From Brachionus koreanus (taxonomy: Eukaryota > Rotifera > Eurotatoria > Ploima > Brachionidae), in the NCBI GenBank assembly GCA_016987375.1, contig PJRA01000453.1:147069-211068 (forward strand): DNA of 64,000 nucleotides. The letters run 5' to 3'. Within the stretch, counting starts at the first letter, position 1, and each line of letters begins with the position of its first letter. This document shows, piece by piece, positions 47,001 through 57,567 of the stretch. The position numbers were made by a program, and so were the translations under genes. The notes beneath the pieces were generated by a model. It was not told where the DNA came from and did no database searches. It saw nothing but the letters and a program-made list of their open reading frames with translations.

Positions 47001-50000
47001 GAACGTAGTTTCTTTGCCACTAGACACACACACTCTTCTAGAGCGATATAAGTTGAGGGAATTTTTTGCTCTAGCAAAAGTTGGTCTTTGGTTCCAGGAA
47101 CTTTCATTTGAGCTACTACATCATAAATTAATCTTGCCAAAAGTTTAATATTATAGCCTGTTTTAGAGCTTATTTCTATTGAAGCAAAAATTGGTGGATA
47201 AGCTGCTGATGTTGTTTCTGAGTCCGAATTAGGCAATATAAATTTTTCGTATATTTTTCTCTGTAAACTATTGCTTATGTCTTTAAAATTTTTTAGTCTT
47301 GATAGTTGATCTTGATGTGTTCCTTTTATAAAAGTTAAATATTTAATAATCAATAATAAATCATAAAATCATAGACAACTATAGTTGATTTTTAAAAGTT
47401 TATTAAATTTTATTTTAATTTTTTTTTTCAGTTTTTGTTATGATATTTTTCCTTTGATTATTTCTAGACACCATCAAAATAAAAGAAATTATCAACAAGA
47501 TCATATTTGGTTACGCTTAGAAGAACTGTGTATTGCATGGGATACTAGAGAAAGACAAATTGACGAAAGAAGACAAAGAAGAAGAGCTAGAAACAAAAAG
47601 CATTCTGAGNNNNNNNNNNNNNNNNNNNNNNNNNNNNNNNNNNNNNNNNNNNNNNNNNNNNNNNNNNNNNNNNNNNNNNNNNNNNNNNTTTAAAAGAAAT
47701 ATTTATATATAAAGTAATTCACAGACATAATACTGTAAATAACGGTGTATGTCATCAATTGTGCCATTTATATTTATTCAATAAACAATAGCTAACAATT
47801 ATAGCAATGATCAGAAATTGGTCTAAAGTCAAAAAGAAAAAAAACAAATAATGTCAGACTTAGACTTTTTCTAATATTTTTTCAAATATCATTTCCAAAG
47901 GTATTGTCAAATTCAATTACGTAATTAATTATTCAAAAAAGGTGCAACAAAGTATGTTGAACTTTTTTGGAATATTTTTTTAAAAAATTTTTATTTTAGT
48001 AAATTCTAAAGTATTAAATAAAATAGGATGATCTTTTTTTTTGTTTGTATTTGAATATCACAATACCATTTCTAAAGCTAAAGTAATGTACTTAAGTATC
48101 GAAACTTATTTGAAATTGGCCTAGAATACATCATAAAAATGTCATAAGTTTACTTTGATTATTCCAAATTAGCGAACCAATTTTTGTCTTATGACCAACT
48201 CTCATTACAAAAATAAAGTGATTAGTGAAGCTGCTGCTACTTTATTATATCTAGAGAATATTCTTATCATAAAGTGTTTAGATTTCTAAGATAACATTGT
48301 TTTGGGTGAAATTAAAAAAAATATATTAAGTAGCTTTAAATAAAAGTAAACTATTAAAATTCTGTTCATTCAAAATAAGCTAATTGTTTTTATTTTAATT
48401 TTCTAAATTTTGTTTATCTTCTCCCTTAAGTCAGCATCTAAATAATCACTTTTAAACGATAAAATTTTTAATTCTAAAATTTAATTAAAAAAAACAAAAA
48501 TTTTTAATAAAATTTATAAAAAAATTTAAACTAAAAAAAAAATACAAATTTTAATTTTATTTGAGACAAGAAAAAAAATCGATTCCAACTTACCAACAAT
48601 GATACATGGCGAACCTGGTGCCCGCGTTTGTATATTGGACAGCCAATGATGAATTTCATTAATACCTTTTTCTTCCTCCGTCATTTTCCAACAGACCAAA
48701 TAAACAGCTCTTTTGGATATAAAATATTGATGTGTTGTATAGTACTCTTTTTGACCGGCAAAATCCCACGTTCTGAACGTTATGGGGCCAAAATTTTTAT
48801 TATTTTGTTCCATAAAAACATTAATGTCTTGAATTGGCTTAGCATTTTTGGCCCTTTCATACGTCCATTCATTTATTTCGATGCCAACTGTGCTTAAATT
48901 TGTCTTTGACGACGACGAATGTCCAGTTTCGTCTCTGAGCTTGTTCAACAAAGTTGTTTTACCAATGGCTTGTACCCCTACGAACATTAACTTGACTCGA
49001 TTGTAGGGTCTTGAATTGTCCAAAATGCTTTTCAAATAGCCAAGTACATCGGACGTTTTTGTCTTTTGTTTGATGAGCACATCAAGCTGAACATCTTTTA
49101 TATTTGGACACGACTTTAGATCCAAATTCCAAAGTTTGGTCAGCCAGCCAAGCTTTGGCGATATTTTTTCCAATTCAAAATTAGACGAAGCATTTAAATG
49201 AGACAAATTTTCCAAATAGGAAACAGAGCTAGTTATGCTCTTTATCAAATTGTTGCTTATGTCCAAATGAGTCAAATTTGGATACAACAATTTGCTAATG
49301 CAATTAGCTCGTTCTTCATTTTTCGACACAAAACTAGACTTTAATTTGGATGCTTTAGTTTCGTCTTCGACGTCCGATTCATCATTGCACTTAGCACCAT
49401 CGCCACTCAAATCAAACATTATGTCCAATTTTTTTATCTTATTGCAGCTTAGATTGAGCGATTTTAGACTCTCGAGTTTAATGTGACGCTTGTGTGCACA
49501 CAATTGCTCAATAAATATTTGTATATTCTGAGAATTGAGGTATTCTTCTCGTTTATGTTTGGACATTTCGTCAAAATCAAACGCATCCGATTCATTCTCA
49601 ACTCTTCTGTATTTAAAATTCATCAGGTACAAATCGAATGGAAGCTTTTTGTCCGGATTTATTTGCGTCGAACTACGGGCCGGATTGCGCGATTGAGACC
49701 GGGCCCGGCGCCGATTGCTCGACGATCTCAAATTAACCTGAATTGACTTTTCTCTAGGCCTAGCTCGACTAGCGCTCAAATTCAAATAGCAAAATTGATT
49801 GTCTAATAGAGAAAAATCCAATTTTTTCAATTCAACTGATTTGCCAAGCAAGTACATGTCAATGAACTTTAAAAAACTAGAATTTAGCAATCGGCCCGTA
49901 TCGTCTATTAGATTATTAGATAGATCGATGAATTTTAAATTGGCCGGATAGTCCGATATGGCGCCCATTGATTCGATTAAGTTGTGGCTCAAATTTAACT

Positions 50001-53000
50001 TGCACAATTTGGGCACTACACAACTTAGACATTCGGGTACTTTTTTAAAGCTATTGTGAGACAAATTAAGCTCGTATATTTTTGATTCAGTTGAATTTTT
50101 TTTTCCTTTTCTATCATGTTCATCATCTAGTTCAAGTTCGGTGAATATAGATGAATTTTGACTCCAAAAATTGGCCTTTTCAACTCTACACTCTTTGTAA
50201 TTGTGCACTGTTTCATTTGTTTCTTTAGGTTTGATTATTGGTTTTAAATTGGTCGACACAGAACGCTTTGATTCGAATCTACCTCTCAATTGATTAGTAC
50301 AACTGGCCACCACTGGTAAATTGCTAAGTCTATTGTAAGACAAATTTATTTCATTAAGACTAGACTGCCAAATTTCAACGGGTAAATGTTCGATTAAATT
50401 GTAGCTTAGATTTAGACGTCGCAGAGACTTGAGAGCAAAAATATCGCTTGGTATTTTACTCAGCATGTTATGGTCAAGATCGAGTTCTTCTAGCTGATGG
50501 CTTGAATAGCTCCATGATTTTCTAAGAGTTATGTTGTCATATTGGGTTTGACTGATGGGCAGTGATTTTAGCTTGTTTTGACTTAGCTTTAAATGTTTGA
50601 GAGTTTCAATTGTGAACAAAAACATCGGCAATGTTTCCAAACAGTTGTTCGACAAGTCTATTCTGGTAATGGTGCTTAAGTGAAATTTTTTGGCATTCAC
50701 CGAACTCGACTTGACCAGATCGGCTTTGTAATTCAGCGACGAGTTTAGGATCCATGACTCGTACAATTCGGGCAGGCTCAGATCGGACAGATTATAGCTT
50801 AGACCGAAAATTGAGTTCTTTCCTTTTGAAACTCGGTTATCTGTATCATCGGCTATTTTGAATCTTAACAAATAGGACACGGCTCTAAAGCCGAATTCAC
50901 AGTTTAAGCAAGCATTCAAGCATTGAATAAAACTCTCGTTTGTAAGAGAACAGTTTTTTAAAATTAAATAGAATAATTTATCGTCTTGAGTCTTTAGAGC
51001 TTCGTTCAATGAATTCGATATTGGAATCATGTTTGAATCAAGCACTGGCAGATTCGGATCAGCACCATTTTTAATAAGTAAATCGGCTATTTTTGTGTTT
51101 TTGGCTCGAATTGATTCATGCAAACAGGTCAAGCCAAATTTGGAGTATTGATTGACATTAATTGGATTGAATAGTTCCACAGGGTCTTGATGGTCTTCGG
51201 GCTCCGAGTCTGAAGATTCGCTTTCTACTTTGGTCTCTTCGGTGGCTGAATAGTTGATGGTGTAGTACGGGTCGTAGGACTTGGCGTCCAGAAATACGCT
51301 TTTGAGCTGGTCTAGAAAAGAATCGTTGGACGATTTGGAACTCGATACGGACAAGTGAAACGACTCGTTGGCAAACAAGTCTTTTATTTTTTGCTGATTT
51401 TTTTCATAGTGGGCTATTTTGGACACGGGCAGAATGGCAACTCTCAATTTAAGAAGATAATCACATATGTTGTACTTGTTGGCGATTACTGCATGGTAAA
51501 GAGCTGACTGATCGTTGGCATCCAACGAGTTCAAATCAAATAGCATTTGATATTTTTGGCCAGGATTTGTTGGATTCGAAAAAATTTTTTCCAAATGATA
51601 AATATAATATTTGGAGTAAAATGATTTTAGATCGGACTTGATTCTTTTTAAATTAAAGTTTATAAGCAGCTTTAAAATGTCAAGATGACCCTGAGAGCAA
51701 ACTGCATGATATGGTAAAAATTTTTCTATTGTTTCAACTTGTATTAGATGCGGATATTTCTTTGTATTAGAAAAAAAAATTAATTTTATTTTTGATTTTT
51801 TTAAAAAGTTTTAATTATTTTAACTATAATCAATTAACTTAAGCATATTAACTCACAAAATTATGCTAAGTCTGTCTTAAAACAAATCGTTCCTATTCAA
51901 AGAACATTTTCATATATGCTGGCCATTTCAACAGACCACATAGATCAAGAATAACAGCTAAAATTTAGAAATAATGATTTAATATCTTTATTGAATAAAT
52001 AATTTAAAAGGCACTTAATGTTGTTTTTTAATTAGAAAAAAAATTTTAAGTCTCTACTTTAACTTATGAATGATTTTTTAAGACTTTTTTTTCAACAAAA
52101 GTTTCAACTAAATTAACTCGTAATTAATTTTTTATCTTGTGAGTGAAAAAAAGAACTAGGTATCTTTGAAAGTAATACCGAACTCAAGCATAAAAATTTA
52201 TTTAAAACAAAATTGGTTCATAAATTTGTTTTAAAGCATTAATTTCAAATCCAGCGTGTGATTTAAGTATGATAGTTTCATATAACCATAAACATAACTA
52301 TGTTTAAGTGGTGCCAAACAATTTTTTAATAAAAAATTATTTTTTTTACACTTTAATTTATTAATTAAATGGTCATCATTATTAAAATGACCATTGTCTA
52401 CCATCTACCATGGTGCAAAATGTATCAATTGATTCAAAGCATGAATCAGTAAAATTTAATTACTGTGTATTTTAATTTTGTTAATTTCCTAATATAGATT
52501 TAGTGCTTTACATTAGTTTGTTTAAATTCTATATTTTTATATTAGTTCCAAAATTCACAATGCTCTCATTTCTTTAGAGCAAATGAGTGTTCTTATATGA
52601 TCTAATTTAGTCTTTAAGCTTTATTAAGCATCTTTTTAAAGTAATATTATTATAATTTTAGAACAATTTTATTTTTGCATTAGAAAAAAAAAATAGTTTA
52701 AGAGTTAAGGGCGTATTGGCAAGCTTTTTGGCGTGGCTCCAAAGTATTCTACAAGATAGGAGACAGAGAGTAGTAAATAGTAAATTCGATTGATCTGCTA
52801 TGTGGAGTTCCACAAGATTCAGTTCTTGATCTTCATAAATGATTTACCGGAGCTTGTTAGTCATTTTTGATCAGTGTCATTAGAAATACTAGTAATCAAA
52901 TGCTAATTCAAGAAGACATTGACGAGATGGTTGAATGGTCGAAGCGTTGGATTATGTTGGAAATTATTCTATCCTTTATGGTATATCTCTGAACAGTTGG

Positions 53001-54943
53001 AAGTAAAAAAAGAACTTGAGTCTGCTAATTTTATTTCTCTAAAAAAATAATGTGAAATCGGCCGATCTTATCGATCCGGCCGAGTTTTAGTAAAGCCTAA
53101 AGTCGAGAAGAAAAAAGAAGTGTGATTCAATGATGCTTCTTGCTTCACTCAATCTACATGTAATTCATTTGTCACGTGCATACATAAAGTGAAGGCTGTA
53201 TGCGGCGTGAGCATACACATCAGCTACGCGTGTGCCCTTCTTTGTGATGCGTTGAGGCAGTGGCAGTCCAGTTGCAAAACTTTCTGGGCGCTAGAATGCG
53301 CTGTTCGAGTGCGACAATAGAAATGAGTTCAAGTGTACAGTAATGTATATTGGCAACTGAAAGATTGCTAGCAAAGAAATTTCAATGGTAAATGCGAATG
53401 ATATCAGACTTAAAATAGCTGAGACTACTACAAATGGGTTGATCAAATTGATAGCTAAACACCAACAGCATGCTTGGAATACAATCATTTTGGCAACTTA
53501 GACCGCATCTAGAATACTGTGTGTCTGCCTGAAATCCTTATTCAAAAAAAAAAAAAAGAAATTAGACTAAAACAAGCACTAAGGCGAAACAAAACAAACA
53601 AAACTTGTTTCACAAATAAGAAGTTTGAATTATGAGTCAAGGCTAGCAAATTTGAAACTAGAAATTCTAAAAGAAAAGCGACAGCGTGGAGATCTGATTC
53701 AATTTTATAAAATTCACAATGAATACAGTCATATCAATTGGTTTTATGATGCGGAGCTTATGAGCTAAGTGAATAATGAAGGACCAAGTGGTGGAGTAAG
53801 GGGAACAAAGTAAGTAGTAAATAAATAGAATGTGTTGTCTAAAGCTGAATTTTTTGAAAGTAACTGAATTTTTCTATAAGGTCTAATTACTCGGTATTTT
53901 TTGTTAAAATTTAGAAAAAGAGTTAGTGTGTTGTAGAAATAGTTTGAAACTAAGATTTTATATCAATAATTTGAATAAAAACAACTTTTCAGTTTTTAAA
54001 ACTGTGAAATTTAGTAAAATACTAAATTTCACAGTACATTTTAATAAAATACTTAAAATTAGTCTAATTTTTATTTATTCAAATTTAAAATGAAAACAGA
54101 AAAAAAATAAACTTACTTTGATTAGAAGTTGAGCGATTTCGTAGTGTCCCATATGTGAGACAATATATAGAGGAGAATACTTGGTATAATAATTCGGCTT
54201 AGCTATTATGTTAGAATCGATTAAAATTTTGACCAATTCGGGGTTGGAATTGCGGCATGCTCGATCAAGCAAAGTATGAGAAATTATACTAGTTGAATTC
54301 ATAAATTGTTTGATATTAAAATTATTCTCTTTCAATTCATTAATTGTTTCATTTAATAAAGCAATATCATTCGTGTAAACAGCTTTTTGCAGATTTTTTT
54401 CACTATTTTTTTTTACTTCATACATTTGTCTATTCTCCAGCTCGTTTAGGATAAGATTAACACATTCGGTACTCGATCGGTCTATTCCGACTTGGCATGC
54501 TTTTTGAATTTGTTCATCTTCAATGTCTAGATTTGACTTCGAGCTCAGTATCAATTTAACCATATCTGTATTTCCATAATAACACGCCGTACTCAAAGCT
54601 GTCTTAATTTTAACAAAAAAAATTTACTTGAATCAGGAAAAAAAATTAAAAATTTTACCCAATTTTCCCATTTTGAATTTGCTTTAATATTTAAATCACC
54701 TGTTGGGAAAAAATATATATATTTTTTTTTAAAATTGAATTCAAACTTACATCCAGCTTCAAGAAGGTATTCGGCAATTCTCGAGTGTGTCGGAGAGTTT
54801 TTGAATTTAGAACAAATTATCAGCGGTGTTCGTCCATATGGATCTTCGACTGAGTCAATCAAATTTATGTCAAGATCAGCCATCAATTTGAACTGGTCAA
54901 AATTGCCGAATTCAACAACCTGATTAATATTATATTCGTCCAT
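41085..54943 (-). CDS. LRRK1: LRRK1-type leucine-rich repeat kinase (ANK-LRR-ROC-COR-kinase-WD40)
   Basis: A ROCO-family GTPase-kinase. Seven exons on the minus strand: 54751-54943, 54659-54699, 54117-54602, 48594-51759, 45637-47322, 42616-44071, 41085-42060. Phases are consistent, giving 2667 residues. N-terminal ankyrin repeats (about 1-500) are followed by leucine-rich repeats (about 600-1160). ROC has P-loop GVQAIGKTT near 1168, WDFAGQKEYY and GTHQD split by an intron. COR spans about 1400-1900. The kinase has G-loop GRGSFGSV, VAVK, YRD with Asp2081 and DYS at 2110-2112; the C-terminal region matches the LRRK WD40. NVLVW and EKVDCFSFAMVLYEL are closer to LRRK1 than LRRK2, as are the ankyrin repeats. 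Ser replaces the Gly of the magnesium-binding DYG; the Arg equivalent to LRRK2 R1441 is kept (NIQTRAPGSP). Introns hold transposons and a gap. The ATG at 54941-54943 begins a short exon with clean GT. Confidence 0.95.
44347..44559. mobile_element. TTAA-flanked MITE (piggyBac-like), 213 bp
   Basis: Perfect 16-bp terminal inverted repeats, cactcaaaggaccgac (44347-44362) and its complement (44544-44559), are bounded on both sides by TTAA (44343-44346, 44560-44563). Duplicated TTAA is the hallmark of piggyBac-type insertion. No ORF lies inside, so it would need a transposase in trans. Confidence 0.85.
44905..45112. mobile_element. Diverged relative of the TTAA MITE
   Basis: The left end (ttgacactcaaaagacaagtg) resembles the 44347 element, including the inner gtgtca tract, and the right end carries gacaccggtctta in inverse orientation. 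The outer right terminus and intact TTAA are lost. It is probably an older copy of the same family, about 350 bases away. Confidence 0.5.
45195..45520. mobile_element. Degenerate MITE of the GGTATTGTG family
   Basis: The left part (tgtgaaattcaagtaaaaat, then ataaattcttcct and gctgcaaaaaag) follows the left arm of the 56038-56420 element. The right part (agtatgttcacttttttgc and a T run) follows its right arm. The extreme ends are eroded. Confidence 0.4.
47469..47609 (+). other. Orphan coding-like stretch cut by an assembly gap
   Basis: After a good acceptor (tgattatttctag) there is an open frame of at least 47 codons with much higher coding character than its surroundings. It includes HIWLRLEELCIAWDTRERQ followed by an Arg-rich DERRQRRRARNKKHSE, and runs into the N gap. 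I do not recognise the family. It lies antisense in LRRK intron 4 and could be an exon of a nested gene, a transposon ORF or a misassembled fragment. Confidence 0.4.
47900..48067. mobile_element. Small MITE of the GGTATTGTG family
   Basis: Starts ggtattgtcaaattca and ends with the near-complement tgaatatcacaatacc. It is flanked by atttccaaa on the left and atttctaaa on the right, an 8-of-9 match that looks like an aged 9-bp target duplication. The internal gtgcaacaaagtatgttg tract is shared with the larger element at 56038-56420. Confidence 0.6.
51760..54116 (-). other. LRRK intron 3
   Basis: The largest LRRK intron, 2.4 kb, interrupting the ankyrin region. Its right half is dominated by a decayed LINE (52700-53815, plus strand) containing an unrelated, more GC-rich insertion. 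The left half is featureless AT-rich DNA. Confidence 0.8.
52700..53815 (+). mobile_element. Decayed LINE reverse-transcriptase remnant in LRRK intron 3
   Basis: Plus-strand frames give LQSILQDRRQRVVNSKF, GVPQDSVLD, FINDLPELVSHF, QEDIDEMVEWSKRW, FKCTVMYIGN, RPHLEYCVSAWNP and LEILKEKRQRGDLIQFYKI, in the order seen in CR1/Jockey-like LINE ORF2 proteins. Stops, frameshifts and deletions are frequent. About 270 bases (roughly 53000-53295) between the WSKRW and FKCTVMYIG blocks have no reverse-transcriptase match and look like a later insertion. It is antisense to LRRK. Confidence 0.8.
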
Positions 54944-57567
54944 TTATGCTTGGTAAAGTTTATTTCACATTTGATTTTTAAACTCAAATATTTTCATAAA
55001 ATCTCATCTAAATTATAATAAGCATTTTAAATAGTTAAGTATGAGACGGCTCTGGAGGCCATTTGAATCGGCTTAAGAGGCCAACCATTTGTTGAGTTTG
55101 TTAGCTTAAATCTTTCATAGAAACAAACTTATAATCGGATTTACTTAGGCCTTTCGGATGTTTATTGAAAAATTTGATTAATACCAGATTAGCAAGTTGA
55201 TAAATAGTTTTAATCAGAAAGTCGCAAACTTTAAAAACTTGATTTATCTATTTTTAGGGCTTTTTATATTTTACATTAAACAAAACGAAAATTAATTAAA
55301 TAACAAATTATTTGCAAATTTTAATAATTTATTCATAATTAAAAAAAAAATTGATTTTTTTTATTTAGATTTAATGTTTTTGAAATGTATAATTGACAAT
55401 TTAAGTGCCAATTCCGCTTATTTTTTGGTCTTTTAATTAGCTCATAACTAACTTTACATTCCATTAATTAAATAAAGAGACAATTACTACCGAAAATTTA
55501 CTGCTAAATGTTGTTCTCTTATCAAACACAAAAATTTTTCATTAAAATATTTATTTGTATTATTGTTGTGGTAGTACAAAAATTTTAGTTTGCGTTCATT
55601 GAAATATTTTTAAAACCATTTAATGATTAATACATAAACTTTTTTTTTGTTAATTAACTATTTATGAATGCGTTTAGAAATTGCCGGCTTACATAATCTA
55701 TTACTACAATAATCAAACATGAAATTAATTTATTTTCTCATTTTAGAAATTCTTTTTTTTTTATTATTGAAATTGGAGTAAAATTTTTAATTTTGAAATT
55801 AAAATATTTTATTTAAATAAAATATTTGGGTTAAAGAGTCGGACATTCAAGTATCAAGCAAAATAATATAGAATTTTGATTTTGTTCGAGCCACTCAAAA
55901 TTATAAATGCATTTTTATAAAATAAATATTTATTCATTTTAAAGTATAATTGAATGCAGAAATTCTGTAAAAATTTGGAAAAACAATCGAAATATCAAGA
56001 TGAATGATAATTTCTAATCAAATTCAAATCAGAATTTAGGTATTGTGAAATTCTAAAACAAATCAAACAAAAATTCTTCCTTAATACTGCAACAAAATGT
56101 ATCATTCATTGTTGCATCTTTTTTAGATAAAATATCTTTTATTAAGTGAAAAAAAAATGAATAAAACATCAAAATTGATTTAATTTCCTAAAATTAAAAA
56201 ATAAAAAGTTAATCAGTTTAGTTATACAAAGTTAAATTCTTACTTTTTGATAAGTTTAAATTCACTAAACAAATTTAGATTCCTACTGTATTTTTTTTTC
56301 AACAATGAATGTTGCACTTTGTTGCAGTATTTTTTTAAATGCTTTTTAGTTTAGTAAATTTTAACTCAACAATAAAAAGAAGAATTTTTGTTTGATTTGT
56401 ATTTGAGTTTCACAATACCTTAATTTTGTATAATTATCAATTAATAAAAGTAAAGTGAATAAAAAAAACTTTTAATATTCAAATTTTGTTATTAAAACAT
56501 TAAAATTTGATAATCAAAAAAATTGAAATTATTTAAGATTTTATCTGAGACAATTGATTACAAAACTATTGAAAAATAGATTTTTTCCAATTTTGAAAAT
56601 GAAGAAAATTTATTCAATTTCTTTGATGAAAAATATTTTAACAACATTAAATAGACTGCTAATTTAAGTGTCTTTTAAACAAATCTAAATTTCATTAAAG
56701 AAATAAATCAGTTCTTCAAAATAATTCACGAAAAAGCTTTCAAATGCTTTTTCAGTATTAAAAAAATTCCTAATTAAATTAATCACTCAATTAAGTTTAA
56801 AAATTAAGTTTTTTAAATTAATATTAGTCTCGAAAATCAATGAAATCAAAATGGCATATTTAATAAATAGTTACCCAATTAGTAATTCTATTAATCATTT
56901 TAAACTTATAGAATATTCTACATGATTTAATTAGAAATATTAAATTTAAAATCTGAATTTTTTTTTTGTTTTATTTTTGCTAATAGGAAAATTTTGGAAT
57001 AAAACATTGCTAATATTTTTAATTTTAGAATCCAAATGAAATATTCTTAAATTAGGCTGCTAATGCAATTTGATAGTTCACTAGTTTACCTAAATTTTTT
57101 GCATTATATAAATTTCTCTAACAAAACGCCTCTGTGATCAAATATTGTTTCGAAAAGAAGAGTCAAAAAAATCGATAAATCTTTAATATTAGATTAAATC
57201 GAAAAAAATACAAGAGACCGCATATACATTTGCATTAAATTATTATGATAATTTTAAAATGGAAAAATGCAAGACTAATTTTTTCTCTATTTTTATGATT
57301 TGCATTTTAAAATGAAAAAATATTTTCAAAAAAAAAAGTATGACATTAGTAGAGGCTCAAATTATATTATAATAAAATATTTTACTTAAATAAGTTAAAA
57401 AAGGTTCTATTGTGATATTTAGTTTTTCGCTTAATTATTTTAATATCCAATTTTTTAAATTTTTTTAGATAAATTGTCTCCTACACATTGAATCACATTA
57501 ACCCTTATGTTCTAATTAGTTTTTTTTTTTTAAATATTTTTAATCACTTTGTGAATCGGATTGAATA
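54944..57567. other. Intergenic DNA between divergent LRRK and PAM
   Basis: About 2.6 kb, AT-rich, lying between two genes transcribed away from each other, so it must hold both promoters. The recognisable item is the MITE at 56038-56420. No ORF of coding character. Confidence 0.65.
56038..56420. mobile_element. MITE with long, interrupted terminal inverted repeats (GGTATTGTG family), 383 bp
   Basis: The left arm (aggtattgtgaaa, then aaatcaaacaaaaattcttc, then aatactgcaacaaa and attcattgttg, 56038-56115) recurs as its reverse complement at 56300-56420 with the blocks in mirrored order. The centre is AT-rich and non-coding. A shorter relative is at 47900-48067. The superfamily is unassigned. 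Confidence 0.75.

Larger units (their letters stand above)
47323..48593 (-). other. LRRK intron 4, with assembly gap
   Basis: This 1.3-kb intron splits the ROC domain just before GTHQD. It contains an assembly gap (47610-47688), a coding-like plus-strand stretch abutting the gap (47469-47609) and a small MITE (47900-48067). Confidence 0.75.

Noticed and set aside
42612..47353. Treating the kinase, COR and LRR blocks as separate genes
   Set aside because: Splice phases match across every junction and motifs (e.g. GTHQD, CKTYKK) are completed only after splicing, so they form one LRRK gene.
55039..55092. Shared tatgagacggct motif with 31104-31140 as a dispersed repeat
   Set aside because: Only about 12 bases agree closely; too short to call a repeat family.
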